This document shows positions 26,031-35,893 of a stretch of DNA of 64,000 nt, piece after piece. The stretch spans positions 101,375 to 165,374 of the forward strand of contig NZ_CP011121.1 in assembly GCF_001628715.1 (NCBI RefSeq), written 5' to 3'. The number at the start of each line of letters is the position of its first letter. Within the stretch, counting starts at the first letter, position 1. Below the pieces are notes generated by a model that worked only from the letters and a program-made list of their open reading frames with translations, did no database searches and had not been told where the DNA came from. The DNA is from Acetobacter oryzifermentans (lineage in GTDB: Bacteria; Pseudomonadota; Alphaproteobacteria; Acetobacterales; Acetobacteraceae). The translations under genes were made by a program, and so were the position numbers.

Positions 26031-27379
26031 AAAACTGGAGCCTTGCGACCCGGATTGTCAGTGGTGTTCTGTGTGTGGTCACGCTGAGCCTTCTTGCCCT
26101 CAGTATCGCCGTTGCTGGTTTTACGCGTTACGAAATCACAGAACGTCTGGACAATTCCTTGCAGGAAGTATCCGAACGTTTGCAGACTATCATCACCATA
26201 CAGCCGCATAGAGCCCAGTCAGACAACGTGGCATGGGTGCCTGATGTGGGGCCACGAACACTCGCGTATCAGGTTGTTGACCAATCTGGCCATGTTGTTC
26301 TGCGTTCTCAAAATGCACCGGTTGAACCTTTTGTGTCTGATATTCATACAGGTTTTGCCAATACCCCTTTGTTCAGGGTTTATATTGCGGCACCTACGGC
26401 CACGGCTTATCGCGTGCTTGTTGGTGAGCCCACGTTGCATCGGCGAGGGGCCACATGGCGTGCTACGGCCATAGCGGTCTTGCCGATACTGATTTTTCTG
26501 CCCGTAATTTGGGTGCTGGTGCGCCTGATCGTGCGTCGTGCCTTGCGACCTTTGAACCGTTTGCATGATGAAATGCAATCTCGTGGCAGTGGCAATTTAA
26601 GCCCTATTTCATCACTTGATTTGCCGGTTGAACTGGTTTCCATCCAGCATGCCGTAAACACGCTTCTATCCCGCCTGAAAACAGCACTTTCTACTGAACG
26701 CGCTTTTGCAGCAAGTGCAGCGCATGAATTGCGTAACCCACTTGGGGCCCTTCTTGCGCAGGTGCAGATGCTGGGGCGTATGCTGCCTGAAGGATCTTCG
26801 GCTAATAAGCGGGTGGAAATTATAGCAGATCGTACCCAGAGATTGGCCCGAACGGTTGAAAAACTTCTACAGTTTTCACGTGCATCTTCTGGCGTTGCTT
26901 TTCGGCGAGATCGTTTTGATCTGCTGGCCGTATTATATGTGCTGGTTGATGATCTGGGGCATCTACCACGTGATGGCCGGAGTATTGATTTAAAAGCCAA
27001 GGGTATTGGACATATTTTTGTTTATGGAGATATGGACGCAACCGGTATTCTGTTGCGCAATCTGCTTGAAAATGCCCTCTTGCATGGCACTTCCGATATG
27101 CCAGTAAAGGTTGAGGTAAAACCTGAGGGCTGTATTGACGTTATTAATGATTGTCCTGCCTTGGCCCCGGATACATTGGCCCAACTGACAAGCCCATTTG
27201 TGCGTGGCGGCAGTTCCAGCAATGGCAGCGGCCTTGGTTTAGCAATCGCCAGTAATATTGCCAGGCAGATGGATGCGCGCTTGCAATTACAATCACCTCT
27301 TACTGGTTCTGCGCGGGGATTAAGTGTTTCCCTATGTTTCCCTAACCCAGAAATCATATTGCTGTCTGAAGAAACCTGA
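26027..27379 (+). CDS. Sensor histidine kinase (CzcS-like)
   Basis: The 450-residue kinase has an N-terminal helix (VLCVVTLSLLALSIAVAGF), a periplasmic loop of about 110 residues, a second helix (AVLPILIFLPVIWVLVRLIV), a HAMP region, a HisKA domain with H233 (AASAAHELRNPLGALLAQ) and a HATPase with N-box NLLENALLHG and G-box GSGLGLAIAS. It should phosphorylate the regulator encoded just upstream. The ligand-binding loop presumably detects periplasmic metal ions. Confidence 0.92.
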   Translation: MKNWSLATRIVSGVLCVVTLSLLALSIAVAGFTRYEITERLDNSLQEVSERLQTIITIQPHRAQSDNVAWVPDVGPRTLAYQVVDQSGHVVLRSQNAPVEPFVSDIHTGFANTPLFRVYIAAPTATAYRVLVGEPTLHRRGATWRATAIAVLPILIFLPVIWVLVRLIVRRALRPLNRLHDEMQSRGSGNLSPISSLDLPVELVSIQHAVNTLLSRLKTALSTERAFAASAAHELRNPLGALLAQVQMLGRMLPEGSSANKRVEIIADRTQRLARTVEKLLQFSRASSGVAFRRDRFDLLAVLYVLVDDLGHLPRDGRSIDLKAKGIGHIFVYGDMDATGILLRNLLENALLHGTSDMPVKVEVKPEGCIDVINDCPALAPDTLAQLTSPFVRGGSSSNGSGLGLAIASNIARQMDARLQLQSPLTGSARGLSVSLCFPNPEIILLSEET

Positions 27380-27435
27380 CAGTAACGCGTTCAGGTTTGC
27401 GTCATGTTGGTGGTGTATTGTGTTCTTGATGAAAT

Positions 27436-28140
27436 ATGGAAAATAATATCTTGAACAGCCAGAAAGAAACTCATGCAACATCCCGTTTGGGATGGCTTCG
27501 GGCTGCTGTGTTGGGCGCGAATGATGGTATTCTGTCAACATCCAGCCTTATTATGGGTGTTGCCAGCGCACATGCTAGTCGGGAAAATATTTTGCTGGCT
27601 GGAATATCAAGCCTGGTGGCCGGAGCCATGTCTATGGCTGCAGGAGAGTATGTTTCTGTCAGTTCGCAGGCAGATTCAGAAAAAGCTGATCTTGCTCGTG
27701 AAAAGCAGGAGCTCGGTAGCAGTTGGGATACCGAAGTTGGCGAACTGGCTGATATATATCGCCAGCGTGGGCTGGATGATGCTCTGGCCTGCACGGTTGC
27801 ACAGCAGCTCATGCAACATGACGCATTGGGGGCACATGCCCGTGATGAATTGGGTATTTCCGATGCAACATCTGCACGACCAATACAAGCGGCCTGTGCA
27901 TCGGCTGGGGCATTTTCGTCTGGTGCAATACTCCCGGTGTTGGCTGCATTACTCTCATCTTCATCTATTGTATCATGGGCTGTGTCTGCAGTCTCACTCA
28001 TAAGCTTGGCGTTACTTGGAGTTGTGGGAGCCCGTGCAGGTGGTGCTGCACCTTTGCGGCCTACCTTGCGTGTCATATTTTGGGGTATTGTCGCTATGGT
28101 GGGAACAACTTTTGTTGGGAAAATATTTGGTGGTTCGTAA
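27436..28140 (+). CDS. VIT1/CCC1-family metal (Fe/Mn) transporter
   Basis: This 234-residue membrane protein begins with LGWLRAAVLGANDGILSTSS and LIMGVASAH, the family hallmark, and has MSMAAGEYVSVSSQADSEKAD in helix 2 with the acidic cytoplasmic metal-binding region after it. Five helices are expected. Family members export Fe2+ or Mn2+ from the cytoplasm. It lies 56 bases after the kinase gene on the same strand and may belong to the same metal-resistance block. Confidence 0.9.
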   Translation: MENNILNSQKETHATSRLGWLRAAVLGANDGILSTSSLIMGVASAHASRENILLAGISSLVAGAMSMAAGEYVSVSSQADSEKADLAREKQELGSSWDTEVGELADIYRQRGLDDALACTVAQQLMQHDALGAHARDELGISDATSARPIQAACASAGAFSSGAILPVLAALLSSSSIVSWAVSAVSLISLALLGVVGARAGGAAPLRPTLRVIFWGIVAMVGTTFVGKIFGGS

Positions 28141-28593
28141 ATAAATTATCATTTGCCCGTTCAGAGATGACATGATGATAAATATATCTTGTAAAGTGGA
28201 CATAAATATCTCAGTTCCTTGGATTTTATTTTAGATGATAGTGAGCGCGATTGAACCGCGAACGTCTAAAGTCATCGGTATGACTGACGTTCTTTCCCGT
28301 CCATTCCTGCCGCCTAAGAGATGGCAGGAGTTCGAAAGTCTCACCTTCGATCTCTTCAGCCGCATCAAGAAGTGATTATGCCACGTTGCTTCAAAAGCAG
28401 GCTTCATAAAGAGATGGAGCATGCTGTTAAAATGTTTTGACATCGTATCGTTGTATGTGCGAATGAAAGGAAGCACATTTCTCATTACTTCGTTTGCCAA
28501 TGGCGGTGAATGATAGGGAAATGACGGCATCGGTCACGACGATACCCGGACGGCCAACGACGGTCTCCGTGCCTGAAAAAGGCGTTTCCGTTC
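28141..28593 (+). other. Junction between metal-resistance and nitrate blocks
   Basis: The 450 bases contain no intact gene. A short coding remnant lies at 28280-28375 and is listed separately. The rest shows no recognised feature apart from a possible nitrate-operon promoter near its right end. Confidence 0.4.
28280..28375 (+). pseudogene. N-terminal remnant resembling a defence-associated nuclease/NTPase
   Basis: A 31-codon frame reads MTDVLSRPFLPPKRWQEFES then LTFDLFSRIKK and stops. The PPKRWQEFESLxxDLF motif is one I associate with the N-terminus of large restriction-endonuclease-like or STAND NTPase defence proteins. The rest of such a protein is absent, so if the match is right this is only a stub left by deletion. 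Resemblance is judged by eye over a short stretch. Confidence 0.35.
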
Positions 28594-29844
28594 ATGTTAA
28601 TGACGGAGACTGGATGCGATGACGTGGACAAAGGATTTCTTAAAGCAGGTAATCCGCGCACTTTGCTTGCGGCCTTTCTTTACTTCGATGTCTCCTTCAT
28701 AGTGTGGGTTCTTCTGGGACCGCTGGGTATTTCGATCGCACATGATCTGCATCTGAATGCTGGCCAAAAAGGACTGCTGGTGGCCACGCCTGTTTTGGCT
28801 GGTGCCTTATTACGTGTGGTTGCTGGTGCGCTGGTTGATCATTTTGGGCCGCGCCGTGTGGCAATTGGTGCACAGATATTTGTTATCGCGGGGCTGTTTG
28901 TTACATGGCTTGTAGCTCCACACAGCTACGCAGCGCTGTTTGGTGTAGCGCTGGTGCTAGGCGTGGCAGGTGCATCATTTGCTGTTGCTCTTCCCCTTGC
29001 TTCTGCCTGGTATCCACCACAATATCAGGGAACTGCGCTAGGGATTGCCGGAGCTGGTAATTCTGGCACTGCGCTTGCTTCCTTGTTTGCTCCCGGCCTG
29101 GCTGCACTTTACGGCTGGGTTAATGTTCTGGGGTTGGCAACTCTGCCATTGATGGCTGTGTTGATTGTCTTTTGCTTTTTAGCCAGTGAACCACCAGAAC
29201 GTCGGGTTGGTGGCGGATTGACAACGTGGCTGCCTGTTTTGCGCAATGCCGATTGTTGGGCGCTTATGTTCTTCTACGGTGTTACGTTCGGTGGCTTTGT
29301 CGGGCTGGCTTCATTTCTGACAATTTATTTTAACGATCAATATGGTCTGTCTCCCGCTATTGCGGGTACTTGCACAGCTTTGGTTGTGTTTGTTGGTTCA
29401 TTCGTGCGCCCCTTGGGAGGGGCCATGGCAGACCGTATTGGCGGTGAACGCGCGCTGAGCATTTTATATACGCTTGCTGCGGGCATTTTTGCCGTGATCG
29501 GGGTCGGGCTTCCTACAATCTGGCTTGCTTTTCCGGCCTTTTTTCTTGGCATGCTTGTGCTGGGTTTGGGAAACGGCGCCGTGTTCCAGCTTGTGCCTAC
29601 GCGTTTTCCAACGCGTGTAGGCATTCTTACCGGTCTGGTGGGTATGAGCGGTGGTGTTGGTGGGTTCTATCTTGCGTCATCCCTTGGCGCAGCCCGGCAG
29701 ATGACGGGCTCTTATGGCCCAGGGTTTTTGTGCTTTGCTGTTATTGCGCTGGCTGCACTTGCATGTGTCAGTTTTTGCCGTCGGCGCTGGATGGCCAAAA
29801 GCAACGGAATTCCGACGGGAGCAAATGCTCCTGGTGCCCTGTAA
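28594..29844 (+). CDS. narK: Nitrate/nitrite transporter, MFS NarK family
   Basis: This 416-residue MFS protein has about 12 helices. NarK/NasA signatures include YFDVSFIVWVLLGPLG in TM1, AGNSGTALASLFAP-type nitrate signature (GIAGAGNSGTALAS) in TM5 and LGLGNGAVFQLVPTRF in the second half. It imports nitrate and possibly exports nitrite. It starts the nitrate assimilation set; the start may be ATG 28594 or 28600. It lies 33 bases before the outer-membrane channel gene. Confidence 0.9.
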   Translation: MLMTETGCDDVDKGFLKAGNPRTLLAAFLYFDVSFIVWVLLGPLGISIAHDLHLNAGQKGLLVATPVLAGALLRVVAGALVDHFGPRRVAIGAQIFVIAGLFVTWLVAPHSYAALFGVALVLGVAGASFAVALPLASAWYPPQYQGTALGIAGAGNSGTALASLFAPGLAALYGWVNVLGLATLPLMAVLIVFCFLASEPPERRVGGGLTTWLPVLRNADCWALMFFYGVTFGGFVGLASFLTIYFNDQYGLSPAIAGTCTALVVFVGSFVRPLGGAMADRIGGERALSILYTLAAGIFAVIGVGLPTIWLAFPAFFLGMLVLGLGNGAVFQLVPTRFPTRVGILTGLVGMSGGVGGFYLASSLGAARQMTGSYGPGFLCFAVIALAALACVSFCRRRWMAKSNGIPTGANAPGAL

Positions 29845-29877
29845 TCCTTCCCTTCCTACCAGAGCCGGAATACTGCT

Positions 29878-31533
29878 GTGACCCGTATTTTCTTTTCGTC
29901 CCATTCGGCCTCTTTTTCTACCGCATCGGTGGCTATGCTGGCAGGATTGTGCCTGCACCAGACAGCTTGGGCAGATAATGCTCAGCCTGCAAACAAGCAG
30001 ACAACGAATGCGCAGGTTCTTGCCAAAAGCACCATCATGCCTGCGCTCAAACAGAAAGCGCCTTATTCCAATTCAACACCACATAGTCCAGATTGGGGAG
30101 TATTTAATACAGGTAAAGGTGTAGCCTCCGGTTTTGGCATCATAGGGGGGCCTGGGCAGCCCCGTTGGGCGGAAGACTGGAGTGACTTGGCAACCATGTC
30201 CCCAGCAAAAAGGCGTGCAGACTGGTTTAACCGTCTGAAATACATTCCGCTGACAGATAATGGTGATATCTGGCTATCGATCAACGGAGAAGAACGCTTA
30301 CGCTATATTTTTGAAAACCAGCCCATGATGGGCACTGCCGGCAAAACCAATGCAAACCGTGTTCTACTCCGTAACCAGTATGGTGCAGATCTGCATATTG
30401 GTGAACATATTCGTGCATATGCCGAATTTCTTTGGGGCGTGGCTGGTGGTTCCAATTATTACGGCTATCAAACTGGTGTTCAGCGCGAACGGTTGGATCT
30501 TCAACAAGGCATTTTGGAAGTTAAAGGCAACCTGCTGGGCGCAAAAATGGGAGCAATAGGGGGCAGGCAAGTTTTTCTTGATGCTCCTTTGTCCATGCAG
30601 TCGTCACGAGATCTGACGAATGCCCAGCAAACATGGGATGGATTTCGTGGATATGCGGTTTGGAAATCATTCCGCATGGATCTGTTTGATTTCATGCAAA
30701 CAAACAAGTTGCCTCGTAACGTTTTTGCGAATGGTACAAATTATAATGCCCGCATGTATGGCATTTATACATCCACAGCACTGCCCAACTTTACCGTTAT
30801 GGGGCAAAAAAGCCAGATTTTTGCAGATGTTTTTTTCATAGGGTATCTATTTAACGGTACACCTGCGGCTATTTCCACAACAACGGGCACACAAAGTGGT
30901 TCAACCCGGCGCGATAATGTTGGTTCACGTATCTGGGGCAATGTTGGGCCATTTAATGTGAGCCTGACAGGGGTGTTTCAGGGGGGAGAGTTTCGCCCGG
31001 CAGCCAGTCAGGGGGCAACACGTGCAGTTCGTGCCTGTGCGGTTAATGGTGTATTTGGTTGGACAGCAAAAAATCTGAAATCTGCACCGTCTTTTTCATT
31101 GCAGGCAGACATGTTTTCTGGCGGGTCCTATCATAGCAAGGATGGTGCTGTTGGAACATTTGCGACCCCATATTTTCCTTTCCCTTATTATAATGATGTC
31201 ACGCTTGCCCTGACATCTCAGAACCTGATTGGTGTCGGGCCGGTCATTACGGCCACGCCTGTTCCTCATCTGCTTCTCAAATTGCATGTGCCGGTCTTCT
31301 GGCGGGAAAGTACGCAGGATGCTGTTTATGGAACTGGCAAAATATACTCATGGCGCAACAATCTTTCTGGTGGGTTTATTGGGGCCACACCACAAACACA
31401 GATTGCATGGAACTTTGCGCCACATTGGACCTGGACACATGATATCGCCGGATTTGTGGCCTCGAATGGCATGAGACAAGCCGGGGCAAAAGATGGCGCT
31501 TTTTATATGCAAACCATGGAATTCAAATTCTGA
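29878..31533 (+). CDS. Outer-membrane beta-barrel channel (alginate-export-like family)
   Basis: Starting at GTG 29878, this 551-residue protein has a signal peptide (around STASVAMLAGLCLHQTAWA) and a barrel with many alternating beta strands. The motif SINGEERLRYIFENQP near residue 140 and the closing aromatic strand YMQTMEFKF are typical of alginate-export-family proteins. Between narK and nirB it probably acts as the outer-membrane port for nitrate, by context only. The nirB frame begins in its stop codon. Confidence 0.75.
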   Translation: MTRIFFSSHSASFSTASVAMLAGLCLHQTAWADNAQPANKQTTNAQVLAKSTIMPALKQKAPYSNSTPHSPDWGVFNTGKGVASGFGIIGGPGQPRWAEDWSDLATMSPAKRRADWFNRLKYIPLTDNGDIWLSINGEERLRYIFENQPMMGTAGKTNANRVLLRNQYGADLHIGEHIRAYAEFLWGVAGGSNYYGYQTGVQRERLDLQQGILEVKGNLLGAKMGAIGGRQVFLDAPLSMQSSRDLTNAQQTWDGFRGYAVWKSFRMDLFDFMQTNKLPRNVFANGTNYNARMYGIYTSTALPNFTVMGQKSQIFADVFFIGYLFNGTPAAISTTTGTQSGSTRRDNVGSRIWGNVGPFNVSLTGVFQGGEFRPAASQGATRAVRACAVNGVFGWTAKNLKSAPSFSLQADMFSGGSYHSKDGAVGTFATPYFPFPYYNDVTLALTSQNLIGVGPVITATPVPHLLLKLHVPVFWRESTQDAVYGTGKIYSWRNNLSGGFIGATPQTQIAWNFAPHWTWTHDIAGFVASNGMRQAGAKDGAFYMQTMEFKF

Positions 31534-31562
31534 TGCCAAGCCTTACAATAGGAGAGACGGTC

Positions 31563-34460
31563 ATGATCACTACAGAAAACATTGTCATTATCGGTAACGG
31601 CATGGTGGGGCATTACTGTGCTGAACAGCTTGTTACGCATGGTTTGCATAAAACACACGCTATCCATATTTTTGGTGATGAACTTCACGATGCCTATGAT
31701 CGTGTGCATCTCACTGATTATATGAGTGGGCAAGATGCATTGGCATTGCGCCTGCATAAAGACGACTTTCATACACATCATGGCCTGACACTCCATCGTG
31801 GTGTGAGGGTGGAACATATTGATCGTGATGCCAAAACGGTTGAAAGCATCGAGGGCGTTCTACCTTATGGCACGCTTATTCTTGCCACCGGCTCTACGCC
31901 ATTTGTGCCGCCCATACCCGGTAACACCGGTACAGCCGGGCTGGTTTATCGGACACTTGATGATCTTGACATGATCCGGGCAGCAGCCAATGGCGCTACA
32001 CATGGTGTGGTTATTGGCGGCGGCCTGCTTGGGCTGGAAGCCGCAAATGCATTGGCTGGGCTAGGTTTGTCCACCGCTGTGGTGGAGTTTGCACCACGCC
32101 TTATGCCGGTGCAACTTGATGAAGATGGCGGACAGGCATTGAAACAGCGGATTGAAGCCCTTGGGATCAATGTCCTCACCGCACATGCCACGCAGGAAAT
32201 TGTTGCAGGAGAAAACTACAGGCATAGGCTTGTTTTTGCCGATGGAACGTTTCTGGAAACGGATCTGGTCGTTTTTTCTGCCGGCATTCGTCCTCAGGAC
32301 CGTTTGGCACGTGAATGTGGGCTGGCTATCGGGTCACGTGGCGGGGTTGTAATTGATGATACATGCCGTACTTCTGACGCAGCCATTTTTGCTATTGGGG
32401 AATGTGCCTGCTGGAATGGGCAGGTTTTTGGGCTGGTTGCCCCAGGTTATACAATGGCCCGTACGGTGGCATCCATACTGGCAGGGGAGCAGGTGGCCTT
32501 TGCCGGAGCGGATATGTCCACAAAGCTCAAGCTTCTGGGGGTTGATGTTGGCTCTATTGGAGATGCACACGGTCGTACACCGGGGTGCCGCAGTTACAGA
32601 TTTATTGGAGAAATAGACGGTTCCTATCGCCGCCTTGTGTTGTCTGAAGATGGGCATCATGTGCTTGGTGCCGTGCTTGTGGGAGACAATGCCTATTATG
32701 ATACCATTCTCCAATGTGTACAGAATGATATTAAACCCCCGGCAGATCCAGCGGCACTCATCCTGCCGCGGGGGGAAGGAGCTGATCTGCTAGGAGCAGA
32801 TGCGCTGCCTGATACAGCCATGATCTGTTCGTGCCATAATGTGACGAAAGGAGCGATCTGCGCATCCATTGAGAACGGCTGTACGGACTTGGCAGGGCTG
32901 AAACAATCCACCAAAGCCAGTACGGGCTGCGGCGGATGTTCAGCTTTGCTTAAAAATGTATTTGAAACGGAGCTGGAAGCACGCGGCATTACCGTTGATC
33001 ATAGCCTATGCGAACATTTTTCCTATACACGCCAAGATCTTTACGCGCTTGTCCGTGTGCATGGGATTCAGACGTTTGAGGATCTTATGGCGCAATATGG
33101 CAATGGCGGTTTGGGTTGCGATATCTGCAAACCTGCGGTTGGTTCAATCCTTGCTTCGGCCTGGAATAAACCTATTACAGACCCTCTCTATATTCCGCTG
33201 CAGGACACGAATGATACATTCATGGCCAATATGCAAAAAAACGGAACATATTCGGTGGTACCCCGTATTGCAGGTGGAGAAATAACACCGGAAAAGCTGA
33301 TTGTTCTGGGGCAGGTGGCCAAAAAATACGGCCTTTATACCAAGATTACCGGTGGCCAGCGTATAGATCTGTTTGGTGCGCAACTGGACAAACTCCCCGA
33401 TATCTGGAGCGAATTGATGGATGCCGGGTTTGAGACCGGGCAAGCCTATGGCAAATCCACCCGAACGGTGAAGTCCTGCGTGGGCAGCACGTGGTGCCGT
33501 TATGGTGTGCAGGATAGCGTGGGTAAGGCGCTGGACCTGGAAAATCGCTACAAAGGCTTGCGTGCGCCGCATAAACTGAAATTTGCCGTTTCTGGATGCA
33601 CCCGTGAATGTGCTGAAGCTCAAAGCAAGGATGTCGGTGTTATTGCCACAGAAAATGGCTGGAACCTTTATGTTTGCGGTAATGGCGGTATGCGCCCCCG
33701 CCATGCGGAACTTTTCGCAACAGATCTGGATTCTGAAACACTTGTGAAATATATTGATCGTTTCCTGATGTTTTATATCCGTACGGCAGATAAGCTCCAG
33801 CGTACCTCTGTATGGCGGGAAAACCTGGAAGGCGGGCTGGATTATCTTCGTGAAGTTATTATCGCTGACAGTTTGGGTATTTGTACGGAACTAGAGAAAC
33901 AGATGCAGATGGTAGTTGATAACTACCACTGTGAATGGCGCGATGCGCTGACAGATCGCGAAAAACTCAAGAGGTTCCGTACCTTCGTTAATGATCGGCG
34001 GCCGGATCCGAATATTCGTACCGTTGCCGAGCGTGATCAGGTTCGTCCGGCAGACAATTTGCCAGAAACCACATCATCAGCAGGCCCAACGGAATGGACA
34101 GAATTGTGCCAAAGTCATGATCTGGTCGTAAAATCTGGTGTTGTGGCATGGTATGATGGAAATCAGATAGCTCTGTTTTACTTGCCAGAAACAGAAGTTA
34201 CACCTGCGCAGGTGTATGCAATTGACAACCATGATCCATTTTCGAACGCCAATGTTATTGGCCGCGGCATTATGGGGGATCTGAAAGGGCAACTGGTTGT
34301 GGCATCTCCCCTTTATAAGCAGCACTTCCGTTTGGAGGATGGGCAGTGCCTGGAAGACCCGGCTATCCGTTTACGGACATGGGATGCCCGTTTGGAAAAT
34401 GGGAAAGTGATGATCCGGGCAAAAATAAACGAATATACGCCGGAAACTCTCTTGGCCTGA
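31563..34460 (+). CDS. nirBD: Assimilatory NAD(P)H nitrite reductase, NirB-NirD fusion
   Basis: From ATG 31563, preceded by AGGAGAG, this is 965 residues. The N-terminal FAD/NAD(P) domain (IVIIGNGMVGHYCAEQLV, GVVIGGGLLGLEAANALAGL) is followed by a BFD-like 2Fe-2S domain (MICSCHNVTKGAIC, TGCGGCSALL) and the siroheme/4Fe-4S domain with SCVGSTWCRYG and SGCTRECAEAQ. The last 120 residues (TEWTELCQSHDLVVKSG onward) form a NirD-like Rieske fold without cluster ligands. Usually nirD is a separate gene; here it is fused. It reduces nitrite to ammonium in the cytoplasm. The longer frame from 31533 lacks a ribosome site of its own. Confidence 0.92.
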   Translation: MITTENIVIIGNGMVGHYCAEQLVTHGLHKTHAIHIFGDELHDAYDRVHLTDYMSGQDALALRLHKDDFHTHHGLTLHRGVRVEHIDRDAKTVESIEGVLPYGTLILATGSTPFVPPIPGNTGTAGLVYRTLDDLDMIRAAANGATHGVVIGGGLLGLEAANALAGLGLSTAVVEFAPRLMPVQLDEDGGQALKQRIEALGINVLTAHATQEIVAGENYRHRLVFADGTFLETDLVVFSAGIRPQDRLARECGLAIGSRGGVVIDDTCRTSDAAIFAIGECACWNGQVFGLVAPGYTMARTVASILAGEQVAFAGADMSTKLKLLGVDVGSIGDAHGRTPGCRSYRFIGEIDGSYRRLVLSEDGHHVLGAVLVGDNAYYDTILQCVQNDIKPPADPAALILPRGEGADLLGADALPDTAMICSCHNVTKGAICASIENGCTDLAGLKQSTKASTGCGGCSALLKNVFETELEARGITVDHSLCEHFSYTRQDLYALVRVHGIQTFEDLMAQYGNGGLGCDICKPAVGSILASAWNKPITDPLYIPLQDTNDTFMANMQKNGTYSVVPRIAGGEITPEKLIVLGQVAKKYGLYTKITGGQRIDLFGAQLDKLPDIWSELMDAGFETGQAYGKSTRTVKSCVGSTWCRYGVQDSVGKALDLENRYKGLRAPHKLKFAVSGCTRECAEAQSKDVGVIATENGWNLYVCGNGGMRPRHAELFATDLDSETLVKYIDRFLMFYIRTADKLQRTSVWRENLEGGLDYLREVIIADSLGICTELEKQMQMVVDNYHCEWRDALTDREKLKRFRTFVNDRRPDPNIRTVAERDQVRPADNLPETTSSAGPTEWTELCQSHDLVVKSGVVAWYDGNQIALFYLPETEVTPAQVYAIDNHDPFSNANVIGRGIMGDLKGQLVVASPLYKQHFRLEDGQCLEDPAIRLRTWDARLENGKVMIRAKINEYTPETLLA

Positions 34461-34467
34461 CCTAATT

Positions 34468-35050
34468 ATGGCGCGGGAAGAAGTCCGTACGGTTTGCCCT
34501 TATTGTGGGGTAGGATGCGGGATTATACTGGAAGTGGAGAATGACCGTATTGCAAAGGTGCGGGGAGATACAGCACATCCTGCAAATGGCGGCCGTCTTT
34601 GCACCAAAGGAAGTTCCTGTGACAAACCTCTTCTTTCCGATCAGCGCCTGCATCAGGCGCTGATCCGCCCTCAACGTGGAGAAAAAGCAGTTCCTGTAGC
34701 AATGCAACAGGCTATTAAGGACACTGCGGCAAGATTGCGGACAATCCTGAATACACACGGGCCTGATGCAATTGCTTTTTACGTGTCCGGGCAGATGTCG
34801 CTAGAGGCACAGTATCTTATTAACAAACTGGCCAAGGGATTTGTTCGTAGCCAGCATATTGAATCTAATTCCCGCCTCTGCATGGCCGCAGCCGGAACAG
34901 GATACAAACTTTCCCTTGGGGCGGATGCCCCCCCTGGCAGTTATGAAGATTTCGATTGCACAGATCTGTTTTTTGTTATCGGTGCCAATATGGCCGATTG
35001 CCATCCTATCCTGTTTTTGCGTTTGATGGATCGCAAGCGGGCCGGGGCTA
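34468..35050 (+). pseudogene. nasA: Assimilatory nitrate reductase catalytic subunit, N-terminal part only
   Basis: The frame begins MAREEVRTVCPYCGVGCGII, the 4Fe-4S domain of molybdopterin nitrate reductases (C10, C13, C17 and a later C in GGRLCTKGSSC), and proceeds to ANMADCHPILFLRLMDRKRA. It then meets the IS5-family element. Removing the IS and one TA gives GARAELISPYLF and a stop, and not the family sequence ARLIVVDPRRT, so the gene was already truncated before the IS arrived. About 190 of 700-900 residues remain; nitrate reduction from this locus is lost. Confidence 0.9.
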
Positions 35051-35893
35051 GGGCCTGTTAGATCTTGAATTTCTTCCCATATTGTAGGGATGGAAGAAGG
35101 AGACAGAACAGGCACCTTTACGGACGAGACATGGGCGATCTGGGAACCTCTGATTGAGGAGGTTCGCCCGAGGGGCAAGACGCCGCCACATGATCTGCGG
35201 CGGACGATAGCAGCGATTTTCTGGCGTCATGAGAATGGCGCGAAATGGCGGAGTATCCCCGCTGAACTGGGTCCGTGGTGGCGGGCTGCGCAGCTTTTCA
35301 TCCGCTGGGCGAAGCTCGGCGTATGGGAGCGGCTGCTCGCACTGGTTCAGGAACAACAGGGAGTGGCATTCGGAATGACTTTTCTGGATGGCACAAACAT
35401 CAGGGCTCACCACAAAGCGGCGGGAGCCCAAAAAAAGGGGCCTCTTTCGAAGAGCGAGACCATCGTGAAGCACTTGGCCGCTCTCGCGGTGGCTATGGCA
35501 CAAAAGTCTGCGTGATCGCTGATGGACATGGAAAAGCCTTCGGTTTTGCGCTGGCCCCTGGACAGGCTCATGAACTGCCTCTGGCACCAGCCATGCTCGA
35601 CAGCCTTCCCGCCACTCCCCTGTGGGTAGTAGCGGACAAGGGCTACGCGTCGAACGCCATGCGTGAACGGATATGGGACATGGGAGCACGGCCAGCCATT
35701 CCTGCGAAACGACGCGATGGCCCGGTCGCCTGCCCCAAATGGGCCTATCGGTGTCGGCATCTCGTTGAGAACCTCTGGGCTCGCCTCAAGGAGTGGCGCG
35801 CTGTCGCAACCAGATATGAAAAAACAGCAACGTCGTTCCTCGCGGTCATCCACATCGCTGCCGCAGCAGACTGGATCAAGCTCTAACAGGCCC
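35051..35893 (+). mobile_element. IS5-family element (IS427-like group), copy 1 (843 bp)
   Basis: Terminal inverted repeats GGGCCTGTTA and TAACAGGCCC bound the element, flanked by a TA duplication at 35049-35050 and 35894-35895. Copy 2 at 51543-52385 has the same length, with a single base difference noticed near the right end. The TA duplication and the two-frame transposase match the IS427 group. Confidence 0.93.
35090..35886 (+). CDS. IS5-family transposase made by -1 frameshift (two ORFs)
   Basis: ORF1 (35090-35515) encodes FTDETWAIWEPLIEEVRPRG and the first catalytic D in MTFLDGTNIRAHHKAAGAQKK. ORF2 (open from about 35275 to 35886) gives SPKKGASFEERDHREALGRS, VVADKGYASNAMRERIWD (second D) and VENLWARLKEWRAVATRYEK (E). 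At 35428-35437 the ORF1 codons CAA AAA AAG contain the heptamer A AAA AAG, a classic -1 slippery site, so the full transposase is expected as a fusion. Both copies keep this arrangement. Confidence 0.88.

Noticed and set aside
28231-28530. 99-residue minus-strand frame between the VIT and narK genes
   Set aside because: No start context or recognisable family; it overlaps the plus-strand remnant that has a better motif match.
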